Shown here in pieces: positions 7,938 to 16,347 of a stretch of DNA of 53,609 nucleotides (positions are counted from its first letter, which is position 1; each line of letters starts with the position of its first letter). The notes beneath the pieces were generated by a model. It saw nothing but the letters and a program-made list of their open reading frames with translations, did not search any database and was not told where the DNA came from. Source of the stretch: JBCCEV01 sp039030125 (GTDB lineage Bacteria > Pseudomonadota > Gammaproteobacteria > Ga0077536); NCBI GenBank assembly GCA_039030125.1, contig JBCCEV010000001.1:1-53609 (forward strand), in the 5' to 3' direction. Both the position numbers and the translations under genes were made by a program.

Positions 7938-9154
7938 GTAGCGAACAAGATATCGTTGCGTGGTTGAGGGAGGCGACGCCCTATTTTCAGCGGCACCGTG
8001 ACCGCACCTTCGTGGTCTACATCGATGGCGCGCCGGGTGAAACGCTCGATGACGCGATCAGGGATTTGGTTCTAATGAGCAGCGTTGGGGTCAGGCTGGT
8101 GCTTGTATTTGGCATTGGCGATGTGGCCCAAGGCCCGATAGACGAGACCAGCATCAAGCAGATCACAGCCGAAGCCGGTGGGCGTTGTCTCGAGTTCGAG
8201 GCCTTGTTTGGCGCTAGTTCTCAGTACGCCGTTCGCGTGGTGAGCGGCAACTATGTCAAAGCACAACCCAAGGGTGTGATCAGTGGTGTTGATCTGGGGC
8301 ACGCGGGGAATGTTCGACGGATTGACGCGGTAGGTATCAATGGCCATCTTGGCGACGGCGGTGTCGTCCTCATCCCACCAGTGGGCCATTCATCCACCGG
8401 CGAGCTTTTTACGCTGGAACCATTAGCACTGGCGCAGAATGTTGCTGTTGCTATCAACGCTGACAAACTTATTTTGCTCGCGGGTGCGATTCCTCACGAC
8501 GCTGATGGCACGCTCATTCGACAGCTAACCGTGCGTGAGGCGCGAGAATACTTGGCGCAACATGATGATGCGTACCTGGCAACGGCGGTCGACGCTTGCG
8601 CGTCTGGAGTAGCGAGAACTCATATCGTTGCAGGCCAGGAATCAGGTTCGATGTTGCGAGAGCTCTTTACTCGCGATGGCGCCGGTACGTTGGTGAGTAA
8701 TGTTCCTTTCGATCAGCTAAGGCGCGCCTCGAGTGACGATGTCGCTGGAATTCTCGATATCATTCGCCCGTTAGAAGATGACGGTATTCTGGTGCGCAGG
8801 CCCCGCGAGAAACTCGAAGCGGAAATTGAGAACTTCTTCGTCGTCGTTCGGGACGATACGGTCTGTGCCTGCGGTGCTCTGTATCCGCTAGCTGACGAGG
8901 ATGCGGCCGAAATCGCTTGTATCGCCGTGCATCCCGACTATCGTGGTTCAGGTTTCGGTGACTTATTGATGGACGCAATTGAAAGTGAGGCAGCCACCAG
9001 CGCCACCAAAAATCTGTTTGTGCTGACAACACAGTCCGAACAATGGTTCAAAGAACGCGGCTTTGAAGGTGTTGATGTGGCTGACTTACCCGTCAAGAAG
9101 CAGGTGGTTTACAACTATCAACGCGGTTCCAAGGTTCTTCGCAAAGTCAGCTAG
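7934..9154 (+). CDS. argA: Amino-acid N-acetyltransferase (N-acetylglutamate synthase)
   Basis: A 406-residue protein with the two-domain layout of classical ArgA. Residues about 20-260 form an amino-acid-kinase-like domain (VRLVLVFGIGDV at about 52-63), which in the family binds the arginine inhibitor. The C-terminal GNAT domain has the acetyl-CoA loop in VHPDYRGSGFGDLLM. It catalyses the first step of arginine synthesis, glutamate plus acetyl-CoA to N-acetylglutamate. The GTG start is inside the argE stop (GTGA), so translation is probably coupled. The 3' end overlaps the convergent nitronate monooxygenase gene by 8 bp. Confidence 0.92.
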   Translation: MSSEQDIVAWLREATPYFQRHRDRTFVVYIDGAPGETLDDAIRDLVLMSSVGVRLVLVFGIGDVAQGPIDETSIKQITAEAGGRCLEFEALFGASSQYAVRVVSGNYVKAQPKGVISGVDLGHAGNVRRIDAVGINGHLGDGGVVLIPPVGHSSTGELFTLEPLALAQNVAVAINADKLILLAGAIPHDADGTLIRQLTVREAREYLAQHDDAYLATAVDACASGVARTHIVAGQESGSMLRELFTRDGAGTLVSNVPFDQLRRASSDDVAGILDIIRPLEDDGILVRRPREKLEAEIENFFVVVRDDTVCACGALYPLADEDAAEIACIAVHPDYRGSGFGDLLMDAIESEAATSATKNLFVLTTQSEQWFKERGFEGVDVADLPVKKQVVYNYQRGSKVLRKVS

Positions 9155-10109
9155 ACACAAATTGGTTGGAAGCACTCAGAATTCCTGAAGCTTCCGTGAC
9201 CATGCGTTCGATAATGGCCTGAGCACTTTCGATTGAGTTGATTAAATCGATAGCCTCGCCCGCGATTACCGGCCGGATAGTGAAATCATCGACCGGCGAA
9301 TCATTGAAACGCCGCTGTTCTTCCTCGCCGTGTTCTCGCAAGCTCCCGATATCGTCTTGCCACCGGCGCGAGAACGCGTTCTGGATACAACGGCCGGTGT
9401 AAGGTTCTGGCCATGGGATATTTCGCGCGATATCAAAGATTGAAGATCGGATCGTCTCATCGCCTCCGTTTCCAATAATCTGGGCCTTTGCGGTTTCGAG
9501 GCCGTTCGCTTCGTGTGCGGCCCAAAAGCGGGTTCCCATCATGACGCCATCCGCACCCAACATCAGTGCTGCGGCCAACCCCCGTCCGTCGGCGATCCCG
9601 CCTGCTCCCAAGATGATTTGCTCGGGCCCGAGCTGGTCGCGGATTGCGGGAAGCAGAGACATGAGCCCGCGATCCTGACCATGGCCACCCGCTTCCTGTC
9701 CTTGAGCAACAATCACGTCGGTACCGGCGGCGGCAGCCAGTTCCGCATCGGCCAGGGTTTGCACTTGCCATAACGTGGCAACTTTTGCGTCTTTACATCG
9801 CTGAATAAATTCGGTGGCATCTCCGAATCCGAACGCCATAATTTTGGGTTTCTGCGAGAGGCACCATTCGATCAGCTCGGGCTTGTCGAGAACCGACCAT
9901 ATGATAAGGCCAATACCGACTGGCGCATCGCCGGCGATCGAAAGCTGTTCGACAATTGAGCGTTGGTCACCGTAACCGCCACCGATGATCCCGAGCCCGC
10001 CTGCGTCAGCAACGCTCGCCGCTAAGGCGCCGCCAGCAACCTTGTCCATTGGTGCCAGCGCGATGGGGTGAGTGAGCGCGAAGCGCTCGGTAAAACGGGT
10101 GGTAAGCAT
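9147..10109 (-). CDS. Nitronate monooxygenase / 2-nitropropane dioxygenase family
   Basis: A 320-residue FMN TIM-barrel protein of the NMO family. Typical elements are the N-terminal PIALAPMDKVAGG segment, GQEAGGHGQDRG with the conserved histidine, the phosphate-binding AGGIADGRGLAAAL, and LGADGVMMGTRFWAA. Members oxidise nitronates or act as enoyl reductases; the true substrate is unknown. Its ATG directly follows the stop of the upstream methyltransferase gene (TGAATG), indicating an operon. Confidence 0.88.
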   Translation of the reverse strand: MLTTRFTERFALTHPIALAPMDKVAGGALAASVADAGGLGIIGGGYGDQRSIVEQLSIAGDAPVGIGLIIWSVLDKPELIEWCLSQKPKIMAFGFGDATEFIQRCKDAKVATLWQVQTLADAELAAAAGTDVIVAQGQEAGGHGQDRGLMSLLPAIRDQLGPEQIILGAGGIADGRGLAAALMLGADGVMMGTRFWAAHEANGLETAKAQIIGNGGDETIRSSIFDIARNIPWPEPYTGRCIQNAFSRRWQDDIGSLREHGEEEQRRFNDSPVDDFTIRPVIAGEAIDLINSIESAQAIIERMVTEASGILSASNQFVSS

Positions 10110-10886
10110 TCAGTCGTTACTGACGGCGCGAATCAAAACGCGATCGGTGTAGTAGCGCAGACCATCGGCGAACACGGATCGGGTGTGGTCATCGTCGGGA
10201 TTGGCCAGCAGATCGGAGACGGCCGCGACGGTAAAACCAGCCTGCTCGAGCATGTCCAGCACGATCGGTGTCTGCAAACGGTGCAGCTCGGCATTGTCCT
10301 GGCCATCGATGCCGACCTGTTCCGTGACAATGAGGATCCCCTGCGGTTTGAGGGCACGTCTGACGTGCTTGAGGAAATCCTGCACGGCCGCCGCGCCATC
10401 CCGGTGGTAGAGGTCGTGCATATTGAGGCCCCAGAATGCCAGATCGATATGGTCCTCAAAGGGCATGTCCTCGGCATCGACGATCAGGTAGCGGACGTTG
10501 GGGAGGCGCTCGCCGGTCAGGCGAGCGAGCATGGCATCATGCATCTCGCCGCCTATCAGCTTGGGGATGAGGTGCGAATTTTGCGCGTAGACCAAGCCTT
10601 GCGGGCCCACCGCCGCAGCCAGGATCTCGGTGTTGTAGCCACCCCCGGCGATCAAGTCGAGCACGGTCATACCGGCCTTGACGCCCGCGAATGCCATGGT
10701 GGCTGACGGCTTGCGGCCCGGATCCTTGATGGCGTCGTACTGGTCGCGACCAGCGGCCTTAAGCTGAGCCGCGATACGCTCGGCCTGTGTGGTTGATTCG
10801 GCGGCCCACAGAGGCGAGGAGGCAGGCGCATTCAGTGTCAGCACTAAAATAAGCGGTAAAATCAACGAAATCAATGAATTCCACAT
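10110..10886 (-). CDS. Exported class I SAM-dependent methyltransferase-like protein
   Basis: A 258-residue protein from the ATG at 10886. Residues 1-30 form a hydrophobic export signal (LISLILPLILVLTLNAPASS then LWAAES). The methyltransferase core follows, with motif I at VLDLIAGGGYNTEILAAAVG, an acidic end of beta 2, and a LAFWGLNMHDLYH segment. Such predicted periplasmic methyltransferases are recurrent in Proteobacteria but their substrate is unknown. An upstream ATG at 10925 would bury the signal peptide. The first motif reads LIAGGG rather than the common LGxGxG. It is transcribed with the nitronate monooxygenase gene. Confidence 0.8.
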   Translation of the reverse strand: MWNSLISLILPLILVLTLNAPASSPLWAAESTTQAERIAAQLKAAGRDQYDAIKDPGRKPSATMAFAGVKAGMTVLDLIAGGGYNTEILAAAVGPQGLVYAQNSHLIPKLIGGEMHDAMLARLTGERLPNVRYLIVDAEDMPFEDHIDLAFWGLNMHDLYHRDGAAAVQDFLKHVRRALKPQGILIVTEQVGIDGQDNAELHRLQTPIVLDMLEQAGFTVAAVSDLLANPDDDHTRSVFADGLRYYTDRVLIRAVSND

Positions 10887-11002
10887 GGCGGTTTCTCTGG
10901 TGGCCCAGGCGGTGTCACTCGGCATTCGGTAACCGATCACATTAATGGATGGGGCAATGTGTAACAATCCTCCGCAGTTGATGGGATGGAAAGTACGCTT
11001 CG

Positions 11003-11596
11003 ATGATCTCGCTCCGAGCCAATCGCTTACTCATGGGTATTCCAATCGCCCTCGCCCTCGCCGTCGTCTCGAGTGCGTCTTCGGCCGCCACCGTTACGCT
11101 CAGGCAATCGTGGCAGCAATCAGGAGTGCCACTGAGCACCGCGACAACCTTCACGCAGTGGGATGATTCGTCACTCACCGGTGTTGGCACCGAATTCGTC
11201 ATTGCGCTGGATACATTTTCCATGGCGCATTTCATTGACGGCATTGGCCAGAGTTCGAATCGCCCGCTGCTACCCTTTGAGCTCCCTATCGACAACGGTG
11301 ATCTGGCAGCGGTCTACCAGGACGGCGTTTTTTCCTGGCTTGCCACCCTCGGCACGGGCAATGCCAGGTTTTCTATCGTCAATGCCAGCGTTGGCAGCCC
11401 GAGCGGCGCGCTGCGTTTTGCCCTCGGGCCAATTAGTCCGGAAATGATCTGGAGTCTGCCAGTTAGTGGTGTGTGGAATTTCAATCTTGTGTCGAGTTCG
11501 CTCGAGTCCACCGCAGTACCACTGCCAGCGGCCGGTTGGCTGTGTCTTGGTGGTTTGGGTCTGTTGGTCGGCAAAGGACGCCGACGGCGCGGCTGA
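11003..11596 (+). CDS. Secreted protein with VPLPA-type C-terminal sorting signal
   Basis: A 197-residue protein with an N-terminal signal peptide (GIPIALALAVVSSASSA, cleavage near residue 29) and a C-terminal tripartite tail: VPLPAAGWLCLGGLGLLVG followed by KGRRRRG. This is the VPLPA variant of the PEP-CTERM signal recognised by exosortase, usually on exported, often glycosylated proteins of biofilm-forming Gram-negatives. The middle region has no recognisable domain. A GGAAAG site lies 9 bases before the ATG. No exosortase gene is in the window. It is convergent with the nitrilase-fold gene, with 2 bp between stops. Confidence 0.8.
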   Translation: MISLRANRLLMGIPIALALAVVSSASSAATVTLRQSWQQSGVPLSTATTFTQWDDSSLTGVGTEFVIALDTFSMAHFIDGIGQSSNRPLLPFELPIDNGDLAAVYQDGVFSWLATLGTGNARFSIVNASVGSPSGALRFALGPISPEMIWSLPVSGVWNFNLVSSSLESTAVPLPAAGWLCLGGLGLLVGKGRRRRG

Positions 11597-11598
11597 AC

Positions 11599-12666
11599 TT
11601 ACTTCGAGGGTCTCCTCCAGATCCCGCGTTCGATCATCATTTCAATCTGTTTCTCGATCACCTCGCGTTGATATTCTGCGTGATCCATCGGAGCGCGATC
11701 AGCATAAAGATTTTTCGGATAAATCGGCTGCTCGTAAATCAGCTGGATCATCTCCGTTCGTAGATCCTTCATCCAGTTCGTCCACTTCGATGTGGTGCGA
11801 TGATGTCGCAATGCTTCGATATTGATTGGCCCACAAACGCTGGTTGATACGCCGCCATACTCTTGTTTGCCGACGAGCTGACCCCGGTAATCAACGATAT
11901 AAGAGTGGCCACCAAAGGTATCGATGGGCGCTTCGGAATCTTGGGTCAAGTAATAGGTGCCGAGGTTCGGCGCAATCACGTACATGTTGTTGTCGAGCGC
12001 CCGGGCGCGCGTTTGGATCTCGTAGTAATCATTGGAAGCAGCAGGGTGCGGAATAGACGCCCGATAAACGATTTCGGCGCCATTCATGGCAAGACCTCGC
12101 GCGTGTTCCGGATAAGACCCTTCATTCGCCATCATGATCCCAATGCGCCCAATTTCAGTATCCACTACGGGCCAGAAGGCATTGAGGTTGCGGCCGTATT
12201 TTTCGATCCACCAGTCGAACACATCATGTGGGCACACGGAATGCTCGACCGGATAAAGCGGCGCCACCTTGTAGTGCTTCAGGATCACGTCGCCCTGCGG
12301 ATCGATCACGAATCCAACGTTGAAGAAGCGATCTTTGAAGTCTTCGTGCCGTGCCTTCGCTTGCGCGATGATAAATACGTCATATTCCCTGGCGATTGCG
12401 CCGAGCGCGTCGGTTTCCGGTCCCGGAATATCGATTGCGCATTCTTTGGCAAAGGTTGCGTGATCAAGATCGAGGACCTCGTCGTTGAACGCCTGCAGCG
12501 CGCCTTCGGGAAACGCAATCAGCTTCACCGGTAAATCCAATCCGGACAGCCAGCACGCCGCTTTCACCATGTGCGACTGGTGCTCGATGTTGCGCATGAT
12601 GTCCGCACGCTCCGAGATCCCCCAGACCGTGGGGATCAAACCAACCGCATTAAACGGCTCAATCAT
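11599..12666 (-). CDS. Nitrilase-fold protein lacking the catalytic cysteine
   Basis: A 355-residue carbon-nitrogen hydrolase superfamily protein. The catalytic Glu is visible at FPEGA (Glu54) and the Lys at HYKVAP (Lys133). The third member of the triad, the nucleophilic Cys normally found in IGxxICYDxxFPE, is replaced: the sequence reads IGIMMANEGSYPEHAR, with Ala180 encoded by GCG at 12129-12127. Without the nucleophile the normal acyl-enzyme mechanism is not possible, so it may be a pseudoenzyme or use another residue. The C-terminal 75 residues extend beyond the core. It sits 9 bp after the MaoC gene and is probably co-transcribed with it. Confidence 0.85.
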   Translation of the reverse strand: MIEPFNAVGLIPTVWGISERADIMRNIEHQSHMVKAACWLSGLDLPVKLIAFPEGALQAFNDEVLDLDHATFAKECAIDIPGPETDALGAIAREYDVFIIAQAKARHEDFKDRFFNVGFVIDPQGDVILKHYKVAPLYPVEHSVCPHDVFDWWIEKYGRNLNAFWPVVDTEIGRIGIMMANEGSYPEHARGLAMNGAEIVYRASIPHPAASNDYYEIQTRARALDNNMYVIAPNLGTYYLTQDSEAPIDTFGGHSYIVDYRGQLVGKQEYGGVSTSVCGPINIEALRHHRTTSKWTNWMKDLRTEMIQLIYEQPIYPKNLYADRAPMDHAEYQREVIEKQIEMMIERGIWRRPSK

Positions 12667-12675
12667 GGGTGGCTC

Positions 12676-13194
12676 CTAGTATTCAATTTTGTCGTCCACG
12701 GCATGACCGCGCTTGGGGATCAACATTGAACGATCAAACTCGCAGACCACCGTGCCGTCGTGTTTTTTACCCCAGGTGCGCACCGTAACGATCCCCGCGG
12801 TGGGCCGCGATTTCGATTCTCGTTTACCAAGCACTTCGGACTCCGCATACAGCGTGTCTCCGACGAACAACGGCGCGGGAAGCTTGATTTCCTTCCAACC
12901 CAGATTGGCAATGGTTTTTTGACTCACGTCGCTGACGCTCATGCCAGCCACCATCGAAACGGTAAGCGCGCTATTGACTAAACATTGACCGAACTCGGAC
13001 GCCTCGCCGTAGACACGATCAAAATGGAGTGGATGCGTGTTCATGGTAAGCAGGGTGAACCACTGATTATCGGTTTCGGTAATCGTCTTACCAGGCCGGT
13101 GTTGATAGGTATGCCCGACTTCAAAATCTTCGTAGTAACGCCCGTAAGATTCGCGGAATACGTTCTCTGAAATCTGTTTCATTTCTTTGGCCAC
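12676..13194 (-). CDS. MaoC family dehydratase
   Basis: A 172-residue hot-dog-fold protein with the (R)-specific hydratase motif MNTHPLHFD near residue 52. FEVGHTYQHRPGKTITETDN and FVGDTLYAESEVLGKRESKS fit the MaoC/mesaconyl-CoA hydratase-like group. It probably hydrates or dehydrates an acyl-CoA. The GTG at 13194 is chosen because GGGGAGG lies 7-8 bases upstream; the internal ATG at 13182 has no such site. It is followed by the cysteine-less nitrilase-fold gene. Confidence 0.85.
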   Translation of the reverse strand: MAKEMKQISENVFRESYGRYYEDFEVGHTYQHRPGKTITETDNQWFTLLTMNTHPLHFDRVYGEASEFGQCLVNSALTVSMVAGMSVSDVSQKTIANLGWKEIKLPAPLFVGDTLYAESEVLGKRESKSRPTAGIVTVRTWGKKHDGTVVCEFDRSMLIPKRGHAVDDKIEY

Positions 13195-13266
13195 GATGGC
13201 GCCTCCCCTTCGTTGAGCTTGGTATGCCTAAGTCGTTAGTGGAAATTATCCTCGAATCGATGGCAG

Positions 13267-13296
13267 AAAAAAAAAGGGGCCCGTTTCGGCCCCTTT
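13267..13296 (-). terminator. Intrinsic terminator of clpS-clpA
   Basis: Read leftward, AAAGGGGCC (13296-13288), a 6-base loop, and GGCCCCTTT (13281-13273) form a 9-bp stem. The U-run is nine T residues on the minus strand, merging with the stem base. It lies 30 bp after the clpA stop. Confidence 0.9.
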
Positions 13297-13325
13297 ACCG
13301 CACCACTCGAGGGCTCTAGAAACCG

Positions 13326-15587
13326 CTAGGTGGTCTCGGTCGTTTCGGTTTCGATATCGATCGCGATTTCCTCATCGCGCACCGTGACCTTCACATGGCC
13401 GCCAGAATTGAGCGTGCCAAATAAGATCTCGTCGGCAAGTGCTTTCTTGATCTTCTCCTGGATCAAGCGCGACATCGGACGCGCGCCCATCAGCGGATCG
13501 TAGCCGTGCTCGGCAAGCCACATGCGCGCGTCTTGATCGATTTCGATGGTGACCTTCTTATCATCCAATTGCGTTTCGAGTTCGATTAAGAACTTATCAA
13601 CGACATGGCCAATCGTTTTCGCGTCCAAAGCTTGGAACTGGATGATGCTGTCTAAGCGGTTGCGAAACTCAGGTGAGAACATCCGTTTGATCTCTTCAAT
13701 CGCGTCGCTCGAGTGATCTTGCATGGTGAACCCGATTGAGCTGCGGCTGATCCGCTCTGCGCCAGCATTGGTCGTCATGACAATGATCACGTTGCGAAAA
13801 TCGGTTTTGCGCCCGTTGGTGTCTGTGAGGGTACCGTGATCCATAACCTGCAGCAGGATGTTGAACACATCCGGGTGCGCCTTCTCCATCTCATCAAGCA
13901 GCAGCACTGCGTGCGGTTGTTTGGTGACCGCCTCGGTTAACAAGCCGCCGGTGTCGTAACCTACGTACCCAGGTGGCGCGCCGATCAAACGTGAGACCGT
14001 GTGGCGCTCCATGTATTCCGACATGTCGAAACGGATGAGCTCGATCCCCATCAGACGCGCAAGTTGGCGAGTCACTTCTGTTTTTCCAACCCCGGTTGGT
14101 CCGGCGAACAGGAATGACCCGATTGGTTTCTCGGTGTTGCCCAGCCCCGAGCGGGCCATCTTGATGGCGGCGGTGAGTTCGGTGATCGCTTCGTCCTGTC
14201 CGAATACCACCATCTTCAAGTCGCGGTCTAGGGTTTGCAGGGCATCGCGGTCGGAGGTCGACACGGTCTTTGGCGGGATCCGTGCGATCTTAGCGACGAT
14301 TTCTTCGATGTCGTTCACGCCAATGGTTTTGCGCCGCTTCGACGCCGGTACCAAACGTTGCCGCGCCCCGGCCTCGTCGATGATGTCGATCGCTTTATCG
14401 GGCAGATGTCGATCATTGATGTAGCGGGTTGTTAGCTCGACCGCCGAGCGCAGCGCGGGGTTGGTGTACTTCACTTCATGAAATTCTTCGAACCGTGATT
14501 TAAGACCTTTGAGGATCTCAACGGCTTCATCGAATGACGGTTCGCCGACATCGATTTTCTGGAAGCGTCGAGCCAGTGCCCGATCTTTTTCGAAGATCCC
14601 GCGATATTCTTGATAGGTCGTGGAGCCGATGCACTTCAATTCACCCGAGGCCAACATCGGCTTGATCAGGTTTGAAGCATCCATGACCCCGCCGGAGGCC
14701 GCGCCTGCACCAATGATCGTATGGATCTCATCAATGAATAGGACCGCGCCCGGCTCGCGTTTCAATTGTGCTAAGACATTCTTTAAACGTTTTTCGAAAT
14801 CCCCGCGGTACTTTGTACCGGCCAGCAGCGCCCCCATGTCGAGCGAATACACGACGGCATCCTCCAGTGCGTCTGGGATCTCACCATCAACGATTTTCTT
14901 CGCCAGGCCTTCGGCGATGGCGGTCTTACCGACACCCGCCTCGCCGACGAACAATGGATTGTTCTTGCGTCGGCGGCAGAGAATTTGCAGGGTGCGCTCG
15001 ATTTCGATGTCGCGGCCGATGAGCGGGTCCACTTTGCCTTGCTCGGCCTGCTCGTTGAGATTGGTGGTGTACGCAGCCAGCGGATTGTTGTTGCTGTCAG
15101 TCTGCTCTTGCTCTTCTTCGGTAGAGGCATTCGATTCCTCTTCGCCTTCCTCAGAGACTTTGGATATGCCGTGGGAAATGCAATTCACGACATCCAGGCG
15201 GGCGATGTTCTGCTGATTGAGAAGATAGACCGCGTGAGATTCGCGTTCGCCGAAAATTGCGACGAGGACGTTCGCGCCGGTGACTTCTTTCTTACCTGAA
15301 GATTGCACGTGGAAAACGGCACGCTGCAGCACCCGTTGGAACCCGAGGGTCGGTTGTGTGTCGCGATCTTCATCTTCGGGCAGCAGCGGTGAGCTCTCGC
15401 GGATGAACTCCTGGAGCTGCTGTCGCAGCCCCGAGAGGTCCGCGCCGCAAGCGCGCAGTACTTTTGCGGCGGTCGGATTGTCCAAAAGCGCGAGCAGAAG
15501 GTGCTCAACGGTCATGAATTCGTGGCGCTGTTCGCGAGCATCCTTGAATGCCATATTCAGCGTTACTTCGAGTTCTTTACTGAGCAC
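13326..15587 (-). CDS. clpA: ATP-dependent Clp protease ATP-binding subunit ClpA
   Basis: A 753-residue class I Clp/Hsp100 unfoldase of standard length. Layout: N domain 1-143 (the ClpS-binding domain), an acidic linker about 144-168, AAA domain 1 with Walker A GEAGVGKT (215-222) and Walker B VLFIDEIHTI, and AAA domain 2 with GPTGVGKTE and VLLLDEMEKA. The ClpP-docking IGF loop is in RSSIGFTMQDHSSD. It unfolds substrates, including N-degron proteins handed over by ClpS, into ClpP; clpP is not in the window. It lies 15 bp after clpS and has a strong terminator. Confidence 0.98.
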   Translation of the reverse strand: MLSKELEVTLNMAFKDAREQRHEFMTVEHLLLALLDNPTAAKVLRACGADLSGLRQQLQEFIRESSPLLPEDEDRDTQPTLGFQRVLQRAVFHVQSSGKKEVTGANVLVAIFGERESHAVYLLNQQNIARLDVVNCISHGISKVSEEGEEESNASTEEEQEQTDSNNNPLAAYTTNLNEQAEQGKVDPLIGRDIEIERTLQILCRRRKNNPLFVGEAGVGKTAIAEGLAKKIVDGEIPDALEDAVVYSLDMGALLAGTKYRGDFEKRLKNVLAQLKREPGAVLFIDEIHTIIGAGAASGGVMDASNLIKPMLASGELKCIGSTTYQEYRGIFEKDRALARRFQKIDVGEPSFDEAVEILKGLKSRFEEFHEVKYTNPALRSAVELTTRYINDRHLPDKAIDIIDEAGARQRLVPASKRRKTIGVNDIEEIVAKIARIPPKTVSTSDRDALQTLDRDLKMVVFGQDEAITELTAAIKMARSGLGNTEKPIGSFLFAGPTGVGKTEVTRQLARLMGIELIRFDMSEYMERHTVSRLIGAPPGYVGYDTGGLLTEAVTKQPHAVLLLDEMEKAHPDVFNILLQVMDHGTLTDTNGRKTDFRNVIIVMTTNAGAERISRSSIGFTMQDHSSDAIEEIKRMFSPEFRNRLDSIIQFQALDAKTIGHVVDKFLIELETQLDDKKVTIEIDQDARMWLAEHGYDPLMGARPMSRLIQEKIKKALADEILFGTLNSGGHVKVTVRDEEIAIDIETETTETT

Positions 15588-15602
15588 AATCTATACCTCG
15601 TC

Positions 15603-15923
15603 TTATTCCAGCTCCATTGTGCACAACAACGGGTGTTCGTGCTCGCGGGCGTAGGAATTCACTTGGGAAACTTTGGTTTCTGCGACTTCGTGGGTGAAGA
15701 TGCCACACACGCCTTTGCCGCGGGTATGGACCTCGAGCATGATGCGGGTGGCGGTGGGTCTGTTGAGCGAAAAAAACTGTTCCAGAACGTGGACCACGAA
15801 TTCCATCGGTGTGTAGTCATCGTTAAGCATAATGACCTTGTATAGCGAAGGCTTCTTTACCTTCGGTTTGGCCTCCTGGACAGCGACCCCGCCATCTTGA
15901 TGATGCTTCGTTTCGTCACTCAC
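15603..15923 (-). CDS. clpS: ATP-dependent Clp protease adaptor ClpS
   Basis: A 106-residue adaptor that binds N-end-rule residues and delivers them to ClpA. The family signature YKVIMLNDDYTPMEFVVHVL is intact (about residues 28-47), including the Asn-Asp-Asp region that holds the substrate N-terminus, and GVCGIFTHEVAETKV follows. The first 25 residues are a flexible tail (HHQDGGVAVQEAK). It is first in a two-gene operon with clpA. Confidence 0.97.
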   Translation of the reverse strand: MSDETKHHQDGGVAVQEAKPKVKKPSLYKVIMLNDDYTPMEFVVHVLEQFFSLNRPTATRIMLEVHTRGKGVCGIFTHEVAETKVSQVNSYAREHEHPLLCTMELE

Positions 15924-15970
15924 AGGCAGTGACCTTTTTCCTCGCTCAAGGCGTTATCTAGCTGCCTTCG

Positions 15971-15998
15971 ATTATACGTGCGGATACCCATTCGTAAA
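15971..15998 (-). promoter_or_regulatory. Putative sigma-70 promoter of clpS-clpA
   Basis: On the minus strand TTTACG (15998-15993) and a perfect TATAAT (15976-15971) are separated by 16 bp. The -10 is about 48 bases before the clpS ATG, a normal leader length. Confidence 0.55.
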
Positions 15999-16097
15999 TG
16001 CGCTGTTAATGTTCGAAACGTTGTAGCAAATTCGTCTATTTCAATAGCGGTAAAAGGGCGTAAAACCGTTAAAAATCGATAACTTCACGAACCTCTA

Positions 16098-16125
16098 TTG
16101 ACATTTTTGCACTGCAGCGTACGAT
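16098..16125 (+). promoter_or_regulatory. Putative sigma-70 promoter of aceA
   Basis: A consensus TTGACA (16098-16103) and TACGAT (16120-16125) are separated by 16 bp. It is upstream of aceA with a leader of roughly 215 bases. The 424-bp gap between clpS and aceA holds this, the clpS promoter and no convincing ORF, leaving room for regulator sites in the leader. Confidence 0.55.
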
Positions 16126-16347
16126 GCTCGGTCCCCGTTCGTTTGCCGTCGACCAGCCGCTGCGATCGTGAGCCCTGGCAGGCGCTCGCTATACATACGA
16201 CTGGCGCGCACTTTTGGAGTTCGGTGAGGCTCTGAAAGTGACGGTGGCAAGAGCGGTTTGTCCAACGCAACACACAGACATCTTTGGGCGCGCGGTTCAA
16301 ACAAGTGAAACCGAAGCGTCCGAGCGCGAGTGAATCAGGAGTTTGTC

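Noticed and set aside
10068..10706. 212-codon plus-strand frame opposite the methyltransferase gene
   Set aside because: Antisense shadow of a real gene; no start signal or family match.
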